This document shows positions 52,295-62,433 of a DNA stretch of 64,000 bases, piece by piece; position 1 is the first letter of the stretch, and each line of letters opens with the position of its first letter. The position numbers and the translations under genes are program-made. Location of the stretch: the NCBI GenBank assembly GCA_001801215.1, contig MGXA01000059.1:1-64000 (forward strand). Reading direction: 5' to 3'. Under the pieces are notes generated by a model. That model saw only the letters and a program-made list of their open reading frames with translations, was not told where the DNA came from and did not search any database. This DNA comes from Gallionellales bacterium RIFCSPLOWO2_02_FULL_59_110 (lineage in GTDB: Bacteria; Pseudomonadota; Gammaproteobacteria; Burkholderiales; Gallionellaceae).

Positions 52295-53383
52295 ATGCCT
52301 TCCGCTTTTTCCCTCGCAAGCACATTGCTGCGCCGCGAAATCCTTGATCTGCATGCCTACCATGTGCCGGACAGCACGGGCTATATCAAGCTGGATGCGA
52401 TGGAGAACCCCTATCCCGTACCATCGGCACTGCGCGGCGAGATTGCCGGAGTAGTCGCGGCCGCAGCCATTAACCGTTATCCCGATCCCGGTGCCGCCTC
52501 GCTCAAGGAAAAAATCCGCTGCACACTCGACCTGCCGGACGATATGGGAGTATTGCTTGGCAATGGCTCGGATGAGCTGATCCAGTTGCTGGCGCTGGCG
52601 CTGAATAAACCCGGCGCAACTTTGCTGGGCTTGGAACCGTCGTTCGTAATGTATAAGATGATCGCGACGTTTACCGGGATGCGTTATGTGGGCGTACCGC
52701 TGGCGGCGGATTTCTCACTGGATTTGCCGACGACCCTCACAGCGATCCGGCGCGAGAAACCCGCGCTGGTTTTTATCGCCTATCCGAATAATCCCACCGG
52801 CAATTTGTTTTCGGCACCGGATGTGATGCAGATCATCGAAACGGCACCGGGGCTGGTGGTGGTGGATGAGGCCTATTACGCCTTTGCCGCCGACAGTTTT
52901 ATCCCGCGCCTGGCGGACTATCCGAATCTGCTGGTGATGCGCACCTTTTCCAAGCTCGGCATGGCCGGGCTGCGCTTGGGTTTTCTGGCGGGCAGGACGG
53001 CATGGCTGGAACAGTTGGAAAAGCTGCGCTTACCGTATAATGTCGGCGTATTGCCTCAGGTGGTTGCCGAAAAATTATTGGGGCACCACAAAATACTGCT
53101 GCAGCAGGCAGAGCAGATCAAGCTGGATCGCGCCGCGCTGCACCGCCAGTTGGGCGCAATTGCCGGGGTGCAGGTTTACCCCAGCGAGGCAAATTTTCTG
53201 TTGTTCCGCGCGGCGCGCGCTACAGAGGTGTTCGACGGCCTGAAACGGCGTGGTGTGCTGATCAAGAATCTGAATGGCGGGCATCCGATGCTGAATAACT
53301 GCTTGCGTGTGACAGTCGGCACACCGGATGAATGCGCGAAATTCGTTGCTGCATTGCTGGATACCCTTAACCAACTCGCATAA
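52295..53383 (+). CDS. hisC: histidinol-phosphate aminotransferase
   Basis: HisC is a PLP enzyme converting imidazole-acetol phosphate to histidinol phosphate. The 362-residue protein has the [10 protein letters not shown] loop, the PLP-lysine region [14 protein letters not shown] (Lys in SK) and a C-terminal Arg-containing substrate segment. It starts the his cluster here; hisG and hisD, which precede hisC in many betaproteobacteria, are not upstream. Confidence 0.95.
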   Translation: MPSAFSLASTLLRREILDLHAYHVPDSTGYIKLDAMENPYPVPSALRGEIAGVVAAAAINRYPDPGAASLKEKIRCTLDLPDDMGVLLGNGSDELIQLLALALNKPGATLLGLEPSFVMYKMIATFTGMRYVGVPLAADFSLDLPTTLTAIRREKPALVFIAYPNNPTGNLFSAPDVMQIIETAPGLVVVDEAYYAFAADSFIPRLADYPNLLVMRTFSKLGMAGLRLGFLAGRTAWLEQLEKLRLPYNVGVLPQVVAEKLLGHHKILLQQAEQIKLDRAALHRQLGAIAGVQVYPSEANFLLFRAARATEVFDGLKRRGVLIKNLNGGHPMLNNCLRVTVGTPDECAKFVAALLDTLNQLA

Positions 53384-53393
53384 GGCGATAATC

Positions 53394-53981
53394 ATGCGTA
53401 GCGCGAATGTTTCACGCAGCACGTTGGAAACCCAAATCACCGTCGAGTTGAACCTGGACGGCAGGGGCAAGACAAAATTCGATACCGGGCTGCCGTTTCT
53501 CGATCACATGCTCGACCAGATCGCCCGGCATGGACTGCTGGACATTAGCGTTCTCGCCAAAGGCGATTTGCACATCGATGCGCATCACACCGTGGAGGAC
53601 ATCGGCATCACGCTCGGGCAGGCCTTCAACCAGGCCATCGGCGACAAGAAAGGCTTGCGCCGTTATGGCCATGCCTACGTGCCGCTGGACGAATCCCTGT
53701 CGCGCGCGGTGCTGGACATTTCCGGACGACCAGGCCTGGTGTTCAATTGCGAATTCGTGCGCGACAGCATCGGCGAATTCGATGTGGATCTGATCAACGA
53801 GTTTTTCCAGGGCTTCGTCAATCACGCGTTGGTGACTTTGCATATCGACAATCTGGCAGGCAACAATGCCCACCATCAGGCCGAAACTATTTTCAAGGCA
53901 TTTGGCCGCGCGTTGCGCATGGCGCTGGAGCTTGATCCGCGCATGGCCGGCGTAATGCCTTCCACCAAGGGAACGCTATAA
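53394..53981 (+). CDS. hisB: imidazoleglycerol-phosphate dehydratase
   Basis: HisB dehydrates imidazoleglycerol phosphate. The 195-residue protein is the monofunctional type, with the Mn-binding repeats [13 protein letters not shown] and [11 protein letters not shown] near the N-terminus and [19 protein letters not shown] near the C-terminus. The start is [10 protein letters not shown]; the track extension overlaps hisC. Confidence 0.96.
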   Translation: MRSANVSRSTLETQITVELNLDGRGKTKFDTGLPFLDHMLDQIARHGLLDISVLAKGDLHIDAHHTVEDIGITLGQAFNQAIGDKKGLRRYGHAYVPLDESLSRAVLDISGRPGLVFNCEFVRDSIGEFDVDLINEFFQGFVNHALVTLHIDNLAGNNAHHQAETIFKAFGRALRMALELDPRMAGVMPSTKGTL

Positions 53982-53987
53982 GTTGAA

Positions 53988-54620
53988 ATGGTTGATGTTG
54001 CGGTTGTAGATTACGGGATGGGCAACTTGCGCTCGGTCGAACAAGCCCTGCGCAAAGTGTCGCCAGATGCCGAAATCGTCGTCAGCGACGATCCCGGAGT
54101 GATCGCAGAAGCCGGGCGCGTGGTATTTCCGGGCCAGGGGGCAATGCCGGACTGCATGCGCGAACTGGATGCGCGCGGCTTGCGCGACGCCGTGCTGATG
54201 GCCGCGCGCGATAAGCCATTTCTCGGCATCTGCATCGGCCTACAAATGCTGTTTGAGCACAGCTCCGAGGGCAATGTGGCGGGGCTGGGCGTTTTGCGCG
54301 GCGAAGTGGTGCGCTTTGCCGGTGACATGAGCGATGCGCAGGGCAGCAGACTCAAGGTGCCGCACATGGGCTGGAACCGGGTTCGCCATGGTGATCACGT
54401 GTTGTGGAACGGCATCGAGCAAAATTCGCGTTTTTACTTCGTGCATAGCTATTATGTGTTGCCGCAGGACCCATCCTTGGTGCAGGGCACCAGCGACTAT
54501 CCGCAGCCTTTTGTCTGCGCGATGTCGCGTGACAATCTGTTTGCGGTGCAATTTCACCCGGAAAAAAGCCAAACAGCAGGGCTGAAGCTGCTGCAAAATT
54601 TCGTGCATTGGAACCCTTAA
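53988..54620 (+). CDS. hisH: imidazole glycerol phosphate synthase, glutaminase subunit
   Basis: HisH releases ammonia from glutamine for HisF. The 210-residue class-I amidotransferase has VDYGMGNLRSV, the nucleophile Cys in GICIGLQMLF, and the His/Glu pair in VQFHPEKSQ. Confidence 0.96.
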   Translation: MVDVAVVDYGMGNLRSVEQALRKVSPDAEIVVSDDPGVIAEAGRVVFPGQGAMPDCMRELDARGLRDAVLMAARDKPFLGICIGLQMLFEHSSEGNVAGLGVLRGEVVRFAGDMSDAQGSRLKVPHMGWNRVRHGDHVLWNGIEQNSRFYFVHSYYVLPQDPSLVQGTSDYPQPFVCAMSRDNLFAVQFHPEKSQTAGLKLLQNFVHWNP

Positions 54621-54636
54621 CTTTTGACGTACTGCC

Positions 54637-55389
54637 ATGCTTATTATTCCCGCGATTGATTTGAAAGACGGTCATTGTGTGCGCCTCAAACAGGGCGTGA
54701 TGGAAGATGCCACGGTATTTTCCGAAGATCCCGCCGCCATGGCGCAGCATTGGCTGGAGCAGGGCGCGCGCCGCCTGCACCTGGTGGACCTGAACGGCGC
54801 TTTTGCCGGCAAGCCGAAGAACGAGGCTGCGGTGCGCAGCATCATCGAGGCGATGGGCGGCAGCGACGTGCCGGTGCAACTGGGTGGCGGTATCCGCGAC
54901 CTGGAAACCATCGAACGCTACCTCGACATCGGCGTAACCTACGTCATCATCGGCACGGCGGCGGTTAAGGTGCCGGGATTCCTGCACGAGGCGTGCGATG
55001 CCTTTCCCGGCCACATCATGGTCGGGCTGGACGCCAAGGGCGGCAAGGTTGCCGTGGACGGCTGGTCTAAGCTGACCGGCCACGACGTGGCGGATCTGGC
55101 GCAACGTTTCGAAGGCTACGGCGTCGAAGCGATTATTTACACCGACATCGGTCGCGACGGCATGTTATCCGGCGTAAACATTCCGGCCACAGTTGAATTG
55201 GCCAGCCCGCTGCATGTACCGGTGATTGCCAGCGGCGGCATCACTAACCTGGACGATGTGCGCGCGCTGTGCGCGGTGCAGCCCGAGGGTATCACTGGGG
55301 CGATCACCGGTCGCGCGATTTACGAGGGCACGCTGAATTTCCGCGCAGCACAAGCGCTGGCTGATGAATTGACAGGTGCAAAGCAATAA
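54637..55389 (+). CDS. hisA: phosphoribosylformimino-5-aminoimidazole carboxamide ribotide isomerase
   Basis: HisA is a TIM-barrel isomerase. The 250-residue protein has [28 protein letters not shown] and the phosphate loops (IASGGI). It lies between hisH and hisF in the normal order. Confidence 0.96.
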   Translation: MLIIPAIDLKDGHCVRLKQGVMEDATVFSEDPAAMAQHWLEQGARRLHLVDLNGAFAGKPKNEAAVRSIIEAMGGSDVPVQLGGGIRDLETIERYLDIGVTYVIIGTAAVKVPGFLHEACDAFPGHIMVGLDAKGGKVAVDGWSKLTGHDVADLAQRFEGYGVEAIIYTDIGRDGMLSGVNIPATVELASPLHVPVIASGGITNLDDVRALCAVQPEGITGAITGRAIYEGTLNFRAAQALADELTGAKQ

Positions 55390-55392
55390 CTC

Positions 55393-56151
55393 ATGCTGGC
55401 GAAGCGTATTATTCCCTGTCTCGATGTCACTGCAGGGCGCGTGGTCAAAGGCGTCAGCTTCGTCGAATTGCGCGATGCCGGCGACCCGGTGGAAATTGCG
55501 CGCCGCTATGACGAGCAGGGCGCGGACGAACTGACTTTTCTCGACATCACCGCCAGCTCGGACGACCGCGGGATCATTTTCCGCATCATCGAACAGGTCG
55601 CCTCGCAGGTGTTCATTCCGCTGACTGTGGGCGGCGGGGTGCGCGAGGTCGGCGACGTACGGAACCTGCTGAATGCCGGCGCGGACAAGGTCAGCATCAA
55701 CACCTCCGCCGTGCTGAATCCGCAACTGGTTGCGGATGCCGCGGGGCGTTACGGTTCGCAGTGCATCGTGGTGGCGATCGATGCCAAACAGACCGGAGCG
55801 AACCGCTGGGAAGTGTTCACTCATGGCGGACGCAGGTCGACAGGGCTGGATGCCGTGGAGTGGGCGAAAAAAATGCAGCAGTTGGGCGCGGGTGAAATCC
55901 TGCTGACCAGCATGGATCGGGACGGACAAAAAAACGGCTTTGATCTGGCCCTGACGCGCGCGGTAACGGATGCACTGGAAATCCCGGTTATTGCCAGCGG
56001 CGGCGTGGGTAACCTGCAGCACCTTGTTGACGGCGTGAAACTCGGCGGCGCTGATGCGGTACTGGCTGCGAGCATTTTCCACTTCGGCGAATACACGGTG
56101 CGGCAGGCCAAAGAGTTTATGGCTCAACACAATATCGAGGTGCGGCTATGA
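55393..56151 (+). CDS. hisF: imidazole glycerol phosphate synthase, cyclase subunit
   Basis: HisF makes imidazoleglycerol phosphate and AICAR from PRFAR and ammonia. The 252-residue barrel has [15 protein letters not shown], the catalytic Asp pair (CLDV and TSMDRDG) and GGGVREV. It is followed by hisI, which overlaps by 4 bases. Confidence 0.96.
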   Translation: MLAKRIIPCLDVTAGRVVKGVSFVELRDAGDPVEIARRYDEQGADELTFLDITASSDDRGIIFRIIEQVASQVFIPLTVGGGVREVGDVRNLLNAGADKVSINTSAVLNPQLVADAAGRYGSQCIVVAIDAKQTGANRWEVFTHGGRRSTGLDAVEWAKKMQQLGAGEILLTSMDRDGQKNGFDLALTRAVTDALEIPVIASGGVGNLQHLVDGVKLGGADAVLAASIFHFGEYTVRQAKEFMAQHNIEVRL

Positions 56152-56537
56152 GCGAGGCATGGTTAAACAAGGTGAACTGGTCGGGGGACGGCCTGGTGCC
56201 TGCCATCGCGCAGGACGCGGCGACGGGGCGGGTACTGATGGTCGCGTGGATGGATCGCGATGCCTTGAGGCTTACATGGCAAAAAGGCGAGGCAGTGTAT
56301 TGGTCGCGTTCGCGCAAAAAACTGTGGCACAAGGGCGAGGAGTCGGGACATATTCAGAATGTAAAGGAAATCCGGCTGGATTGCGATAGCGATGTCATAC
56401 TTCTGCAAGTTGAACAACAGGGCGGCATTGCATGTCACACCGGACGCGCAAGCTGCTTTTTCAGCCGCCTGGAAAAAGGGCAATGGGTAGAAACGGATGT
56501 TGTGTTGAAATCTCCCGACGAGATTTATAAAAAATGA
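56148..56537 (+). CDS. hisI: phosphoribosyl-AMP cyclohydrolase
   Basis: HisI opens the purine ring of PR-AMP. The 129-residue protein has the zinc/Mg signature [18 protein letters not shown] and [21 protein letters not shown]. It overlaps hisF and hisE by 4 bases (ATGA). Confidence 0.96.
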   Translation: MSEAWLNKVNWSGDGLVPAIAQDAATGRVLMVAWMDRDALRLTWQKGEAVYWSRSRKKLWHKGEESGHIQNVKEIRLDCDSDVILLQVEQQGGIACHTGRASCFFSRLEKGQWVETDVVLKSPDEIYKK

Positions 56538-56857
56538 ACAAGGATATACTGCTGCGACTGGCGGAAACGCTCCAAACACGCAAACACGCATCGCCGGACA
56601 GCTCTTACGTCGCCAAGCTGTTCAGCAAGGGCGAAGACGCGATTCTGAAAAAGATCGGCGAGGAAGCGACTGAGGTCATACTGGCCAGCAAAGGGGGCGA
56701 CAAAACTCATCTTGTTTATGAAACCGCCGATTTGTGGTTTCATTGCATGGTACTGCTGGCGAAGCACGACCTGAGCGCGGACGATGTATTGGACGAGCTG
56801 GCGCGCCGCGAAGGCTTGTCGGGCATTGCCGAGAAGGAATGCAGGGAAAAGGATTGA
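56534..56857 (+). CDS. hisE: phosphoribosyl-ATP pyrophosphatase
   Basis: HisE hydrolyses PR-ATP to PR-AMP. The 107-residue all-helical protein has [24 protein letters not shown] and [14 protein letters not shown]. It is a separate gene, as in most betaproteobacteria, not fused to hisI. Confidence 0.95.
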   Translation: MNKDILLRLAETLQTRKHASPDSSYVAKLFSKGEDAILKKIGEEATEVILASKGGDKTHLVYETADLWFHCMVLLAKHDLSADDVLDELARREGLSGIAEKECREKD

Positions 56858-56859
56858 GC

Positions 56860-57207
56860 ATGGATAACTGCATTTTTTGTAAAATTACGCGCGGCGAAAT
56901 TCCTTGTCGCAAGGTGTATGAGGACGAAGAAATCCTGGCGTTCCACGACATCAACCCGGTGGCACCGGTGCATTTCATGCTGGTCCCAAAGCTGCATCTG
57001 GCTTCACTGGTGGAGGCAGAGGGTGCACATGCCGCACTGCTCGGCAGGATGCTGTTGCTCGCTCCCAGGCTTGCAAAAGAACAAGGCCTGGAAAACGGTT
57101 TCCGCACCGTGATCAATACCGGCAAGGGAGGCGGGCAGGAGGTATTTCATTTGCACATTCACATTATCGGTGGCGGCAATATTCCACCCATGGTGCGGCA
57201 CAATTAA
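56860..57207 (+). CDS. hinT: HIT-family purine nucleoside phosphoramidase (HinT-like)
   Basis: The 115-residue protein has CIFCKI near the start and the HIT triad as HLHIHIIGG near the end. HinT-type proteins hydrolyse adenosine phosphoramidates. The position between hisE and tatA is conserved in betaproteobacteria. Confidence 0.92.
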   Translation: MDNCIFCKITRGEIPCRKVYEDEEILAFHDINPVAPVHFMLVPKLHLASLVEAEGAHAALLGRMLLLAPRLAKEQGLENGFRTVINTGKGGGQEVFHLHIHIIGGGNIPPMVRHN

Positions 57208-57225
57208 TTTTAAGGAGAAACTAAA

Positions 57226-57456
57226 ATGGGTTCATTCAGTATCTGGCATTGGTTGATTGTATTGCTGGTCGTTATTTTGATATTTGGCACCAAGAAACTG
57301 CGCAACATCGGCAGCGACTTGGGCGGTGCTGTGAAAAACTTTAAGGAAGGGGTGCGCGACGACGAACCCAAGCAGGCCCAGCAGGATGGCCAGGCCATCG
57401 AAGGCGAAGTAACTTCAAGAACGCAGACGAAGGACAAGTCTAATACGCATGTTTGA
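57226..57456 (+). CDS. tatA: Sec-independent translocase protein TatA
   Basis: TatA forms the pore of the Tat pathway, which exports folded proteins. The 76-residue protein has a short N-terminal membrane helix ([17 protein letters not shown]), an amphipathic helix ([18 protein letters not shown]) and a polar tail. It overlaps tatB by 8 bases. Likely cargo in this window are the ArxA-like enzyme and the HiPIP. Confidence 0.95.
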   Translation: MGSFSIWHWLIVLLVVILIFGTKKLRNIGSDLGGAVKNFKEGVRDDEPKQAQQDGQAIEGEVTSRTQTKDKSNTHV

Positions 57457-57805
57457 CTTCGCATTCACTGAACTGATTGTTATTTTGCTGGTGGCGCTGG
57501 TCGTCATCGGCCCGGAACGGCTGCCGAAAGTTGCGCGTACGGCTGGGCATTTGTGGGGCCGGGTGCAACGCTATGTGCATAGCGTCAAGAACGATATTGC
57601 AAACGACATCGCCATTGAAGAAGTGAATCAGCTGCGCGGCACAATCCGCAATGAAGTCAGCGCCATCGAGAAAGCATCAAATGAAGCTAGGCTTGCTCTG
57701 GAGCAAAAAATACTAGATGCGCAGACCGGCAAATCTTCCGCAACACCCGACGAACAGAAGCCGTCGGTTACACAACCTTCCACTACGCCAGGCAAGCCAG
57801 TTTGA
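57449..57805 (+). CDS. tatB: Sec-independent translocase protein TatB
   Basis: TatB binds Tat signal peptides with TatC. The 118-residue protein starts with [26 protein letters not shown] (membrane helix with the conserved GPE) and has an amphipathic helix and a polar tail. It overlaps the tatC start by one base (TGATG). Confidence 0.95.
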   Translation: MFDFAFTELIVILLVALVVIGPERLPKVARTAGHLWGRVQRYVHSVKNDIANDIAIEEVNQLRGTIRNEVSAIEKASNEARLALEQKILDAQTGKSSATPDEQKPSVTQPSTTPGKPV

Positions 57806-58533
57806 TGGGCAAAAATGAAAGATTTATCGCGCACCTGATCGAATTGCGCTCGCGCTTGCTGAGAAGCGCAGTGGCTTTGCTGTTGGTATTTATTTGTCTG
57901 TTTCCATGGGCGTCCGACCTGTACGCCATCCTGGCTGAACCGCTGCTGGCGAAACTGCCCAAAGGCGGACAGATGGTCGCAACCGATGTCACTACGCCGT
58001 TTTTTGTGCCGCTCAAGGTGGCGATGATGGCCGCCTTGCTGATTGCGCTGCCTTACATCCTTTATCAGATATGGAGATTTGTCGCGCCGGGCCTGTATGC
58101 GCACGAGAAGCGCCTGGTCATGCCGCTTATATTCGCCAGCACCCTGCTGTTTTTCAGTGGCATGGCATTCGCCTACTTTGCTGTGTTTCCGGTGGTGTTC
58201 GGTTTCATCACTGCCTCGGCCCCGCAGGGTGTGGCGGTAATGACCGACATCGACAAATATCTCAGCTTCGTGCTTGGAATGTTCATGGCATTCGGGGTAA
58301 CTTTTCAGGTACCGGTGGCAGTGATACTTCTGGTGCGCATGGGTATTGTCAGCGTTGCGAAACTCCGGGAAAGCCGCTCATACGTGATCGTCGGCGCGTT
58401 TATCGTCGGTGCGATTTTCACGCCGCCGGACGTGGTATCGCAATTCATGCTGGCGATCCCGCTGTGGCTGCTATATGAGGCAGGCATCGTGGTTGCCGCG
58501 TGGATGGGCAAAGTCAAGGCAAACGAGGCGTAA
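57805..58533 (+). CDS. tatC: Sec-independent translocase protein TatC
   Basis: TatC is the main Tat receptor. The 242-residue protein has six helices and the conserved N-terminal HLIELRSRLLRS and periplasmic FVAPGLYAHEKR motifs. The start ATG at 57805 overlaps the tatB TGA; the track start (TTG 57802) is one codon earlier. Confidence 0.95.
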   Translation: MGKNERFIAHLIELRSRLLRSAVALLLVFICLFPWASDLYAILAEPLLAKLPKGGQMVATDVTTPFFVPLKVAMMAALLIALPYILYQIWRFVAPGLYAHEKRLVMPLIFASTLLFFSGMAFAYFAVFPVVFGFITASAPQGVAVMTDIDKYLSFVLGMFMAFGVTFQVPVAVILLVRMGIVSVAKLRESRSYVIVGAFIVGAIFTPPDVVSQFMLAIPLWLLYEAGIVVAAWMGKVKANEA

Positions 58534-58801
58534 AGAACCTATCGCGCTTGGAATAGATATATAGCACCATCCCCTTTCAACTCGCGTTGGCATTATCTGG
58601 ATGAAATGCTGACTTCCGCTTCGTGCCTGCGGAAACCCTGCCAGCACCCTGTAAACCTTCACTGTCCTGATATTCCGGGGCGAACCCAGCCGGCGTGTGT
58701 TATTGTCATTTCAACCAGCCCGCATCCCGGTATTCATGCCTGCTTCCCGCGATTTCAGGGCGATTCTTATACAATTTGGCGTCATCATAGGAAGGCCAGC
58801 G

Positions 58802-60172
58802 ATGGAAGAGACCTCCCTCAATCTAACCAGAACTCTGATTGCCAGCCGGATAGGCTTGCTGGTGCGCGAACAGGACGATACGTTGCTGCGCAAGATGGTC
58901 GCCGAGCGGGTGCGGGCGCTGAACCTTTCCAGTACGGAGCAATACTGCCAGTTTCTCGGCTCGGATGCGGACATCCGGCGTGAACGGAAAGAGCTCACCA
59001 CCCTGCTGAGTACGGGTGAAACCTATTTTTTCCGCGACCGTGAGCAGCATGTGCTGCTTCAGGACGTCATCCTGCCGGAATTGCTCGAACGCCGGAAGGC
59101 GGAGCGCTCTTTGCGCATCTGGTGCGCCGCCTGTTCCAGCGGCGAGGAGGCCTACTCCCTGCCCATCCTGCTGGATGAGCTGATGACCGACCAATCCCGG
59201 TGGAATATTTTCATCATCGGCACGGACATTAACCAGGATTTCATCGAGAAGGCGCGGCAGGGGATTTACACCGAGTGGTCTTTTCGGGGCATGAGCGACG
59301 CACGGCGGCAGCGCTATTTCCATCCGCACAAGAACACATGGGTGCTGGACGGCGCCATCCGTAACAGGGTGACATTTCGTGCGGGTGACCTGGTAGCCGA
59401 CGAATTTCCGGATTACGCCTCCGGCCTGTACGGCATGGATCTGAGCCTGTGCCGCAACATGTTCATATACATGGAACCCCACATAGTTTTCCGCATCGCG
59501 GACAAGTTCACCGAGACACTGAACGAAGGCGGAATACTGGTCACCGGCCACGGCGAACTGTATGCCCACCATCTGGGGAAGCTGCGCACCAGGGTGTTTC
59601 CTGCCTCCATCGTTTACCAGAAAGGCGCAACTCCTTTCGCCCTGCCAGCCCCTGTCCAAGTCTTTGAAACACCGCACGCTGCCCCAATAAAACCGGCAGC
59701 AGCAAAGCCCGCCACACGGAAAACCAATGCCGCTGAAGCTTCACCGCCGGCAGTTGTAGCGACAGGCAAGGAAACGGCGGTTACGGAAATGGAGATGGCC
59801 TGGCAGTATGCGAACCAGGGTCAACGGGACAAGGCCGCGAAGGTTTGCGGTGAAATAATTGCAAAAAATCCGCTGATCGCGGAAGCTCATTACCTGCTGG
59901 CGCTGCTGGCACAGGAGCGAGGGGAGTTTACGGAGGTCAAAAGCCTGCTGAAAAAGGTCATTTATCTCGACCCTTCGTTCATCGCCGCCTACCTCGATCT
60001 TGGCGACCTGTATGCACGGGAAGGCGATGATGCGCGCGCCGGCAAGATGCGTGCGACCGCGCGCGACCTTCTGCAAACGCTGCCCGGCGACAGCCAGGTC
60101 AAATTTTACGGTGTTTCTACAGTGAATGCCGTATTGCAGTATATTGAGCATCTGCTGAGTATCCGACACTAA
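58802..60172 (+). CDS. CheR-type protein-glutamate methyltransferase with C-terminal TPR
   Basis: The 456-residue protein has a CheR N-terminal helical domain and a SAM-methyltransferase domain (LSTGETYFFRD and IWCAACSSGEEAYS, about residues 65-270). A Pro/Ala-rich linker follows, then TPR helices near residues 320-440. CheR-TPR proteins methylate chemoreceptors and serve non-flagellar chemosensory systems. No receptor or cheB is adjacent. It is followed by a broken hybrid kinase gene, and the pair may form one signalling unit. Start chosen at MEETSLNLT. Confidence 0.88.
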   Translation: MEETSLNLTRTLIASRIGLLVREQDDTLLRKMVAERVRALNLSSTEQYCQFLGSDADIRRERKELTTLLSTGETYFFRDREQHVLLQDVILPELLERRKAERSLRIWCAACSSGEEAYSLPILLDELMTDQSRWNIFIIGTDINQDFIEKARQGIYTEWSFRGMSDARRQRYFHPHKNTWVLDGAIRNRVTFRAGDLVADEFPDYASGLYGMDLSLCRNMFIYMEPHIVFRIADKFTETLNEGGILVTGHGELYAHHLGKLRTRVFPASIVYQKGATPFALPAPVQVFETPHAAPIKPAAAKPATRKTNAAEASPPAVVATGKETAVTEMEMAWQYANQGQRDKAAKVCGEIIAKNPLIAEAHYLLALLAQERGEFTEVKSLLKKVIYLDPSFIAAYLDLGDLYAREGDDARAGKMRATARDLLQTLPGDSQVKFYGVSTVNAVLQYIEHLLSIRH

Positions 60173-60241
60173 CGCCATTCATGGCGCGTATCCGGAGCGG
60201 CCCGGAAGCAATTCTTACAGGGCGGCAATGAAGGAGGCTAC

Positions 60242-62350
60242 ATGGGCATCCAGGTTACAGAAGCGGTCACCGAAGAAATAGCGCACCCGATCATGGTCAT
60301 GCTGGTGGACGACCAGCCGTTCGTTGCCGCGTTGCTGCAGCGCGAGCTTGCCGATGAAAAAGACATCAGCATCCACTATTGCCAGGATTCGTCCTAGGCG
60401 GTCTGCACCGCCGAAAAAGTCGGCCCCACCGTCATCCTGCTCGACCTCAACATGCCGGGGATCGACGGCCTCACCGTTTGCCGCTTCATCCGCGCCCATC
60501 CCGCCACCCGCGACATCCCCGTCGTCATGCTTTCCAGCAACGAAGATCCCGCCACCAAGGCGGCTGCCTTTATGGCGGGGGCCAACGATTACATCGTCAA
60601 GCTCCCCGACGCGATCGAACTGGTAGCGCGGCTGCGCTACCACTCCGCCGCCTATGTCAACAAGCTGCAGCGGGACGACGCCTACCGCGCGTTGCGCGCG
60701 AGCCAGGTGAAGCTGGCGGAGATCAACTCGCAGTTGCAGCAACTGGCATCCTTCCCCAGGATGGATCCGAACCCCATTCTCGAGGTCTATATGGATCCCA
60801 ATCCTGTCCTCGAGGTCAATGCCGCCAGAGAGATCACCTACCTGAACCCCGCAGCCGAAAAAATGTTTCCCGGCCTGGCAGCAAAGGGGCTGGAGCATCC
60901 TTTGCTGAAAGGGCAGCAATTACCGTTCGAGCTTTTCGAGCAAGGGCAGGAGCGGGAGTCCGTGTTGGAGACCGTGCTCGGCGAACGCACCTTCGAGCAG
61001 CATGCTTATTACGTTGCGGAAAGCGGCCTCATCCGCATTCGTGTGCTGGACATCAGCGCGCGCAAGGCCGCAGAGGCCGAGCGCCGCCGCCTGAGTGAGG
61101 CTGTCGAGCAGGCTTTGGAAGCCATTGTGCTGACCGATGCGGAGCTGCGCATCGTTTACGCCAACCCCGCCTTCGCTCGGCTGTTCGGCTACTCCGCGCA
61201 GGATGTGATCGGGCAACACGTCGAATTGCTGACGGTGGCAGACGGTCCCTATCCCTCGCCGCTGCAGATTTCGGATGTCGCGCGCGAGCAGGGTGCCTTC
61301 AGCGGCGAAACGCTCCTGCGCCGCAAAGATGGCGCAGCCACCCTGGTGTTGCTCAACGTCGCTGCCATCCGCGATGAGCACAACGAGATTTCCGGCTACG
61401 TCGGCACGATGGCCGATCTTACCGAGCTTAAGCGTATCGAAGCCGATGCGCGGCAGCGCATGGAGGAACTCACTCATGCCAACAATGAACTGCGTGAACT
61501 CAACGCCAAGCTGGAACAGGCGCAAAGCCAGTTGATGCAATCCGAGAAAATGGCTTCCATCGGCCTGCTTGCGGCAGGGGTGGCGCATGAGATCAACAAC
61601 CCCATCGGCTATATCAAGTCCAATCTGGGCGCGCTCGAAACATATATCAAAAAATTTCTTGCCGTGCTTGATGCGTACGAACAGGCGGAGCTGTTGGCGC
61701 CCGAAGGAAACAAGCTGCCAGCCGGGCTGGCGGAACTGATAAAAGGGGAGGAAATTGCTTACCTGAGGCAGGATGCGGTGGCGCTCCTGTCCGAATCCCA
61801 GGAGGGGATCGATCGGGTGAAAAATATTGTGGAAAACCTCAAGGAATTTTCGCGCATCAGTACTGGTGAGAAATGGAGCCATGAGGATATTCATCGCGGA
61901 CTCGACAGCACGCTTAACGTGATCTGGAACGAACTCAAGTACAAGTGCGAAGTCGTAAAAGAATACGGCGTGCTGCCGCCGGTGGAATGTCTGCTTGCCC
62001 AATTGAACCAGGTGTTCATGAATCTTCTGATCAACGCCGCCCAGGCGATCGAAACCCGTGGCACGATCGCTATCCGCACGGGAACCCGTGATGAGCAGAT
62101 CTGGATCGAGATTGCCGACAGCGGCAAGGGTATCCCGCCGGAAAATCTGAACCGGTTATTCGACCCTTTCTTTACGACCAAGCCGGTTGGCACGGGAACG
62201 GGACTTGGACTTTCCGTTTCCTTCAGCATCATCAAAAAACATCATGGGCGGATCGAGGTCGAGAGCACCGAGGGAAAAGGCAGCGTATTCCGGGTATGGC
62301 TACCGGTCAGGCAGCCCGTGGGCGATGACGGCGCCCTCACTAATGAGTGA
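60242..62350 (+). pseudogene. receiver-PAS-PAS-histidine kinase interrupted by an in-frame amber codon
   Basis: From the ATG at 60242 (GGAGG before it) the frame reads a receiver domain (MVMLVDDQPF) until TAG at 60395-60397, codon 52. It then continues without shift through the phospho-acceptor region (VILLDLNMPG), two PAS domains, HisKA (GVAHEINNPIGY) and HATPase (GTGLGLSVSF) to a normal stop. The stop lies where CAG is plausible. The downstream ORF (from 60452) would lack part of the receiver. A 30-base duplication gives MDPNPILEV and MDPNPVLEV side by side. It may be a pseudogene, a sequencing error or a reinitiated kinase. Confidence 0.8.
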
Positions 62351-62433
62351 TAGCCAGATATGACATGCGCAGCGCAAAGGATGTGTTGGCTGGCTTGAGG
62401 GCAAGTTTTCCTGGAAAAAAATTCGTCACGTGG

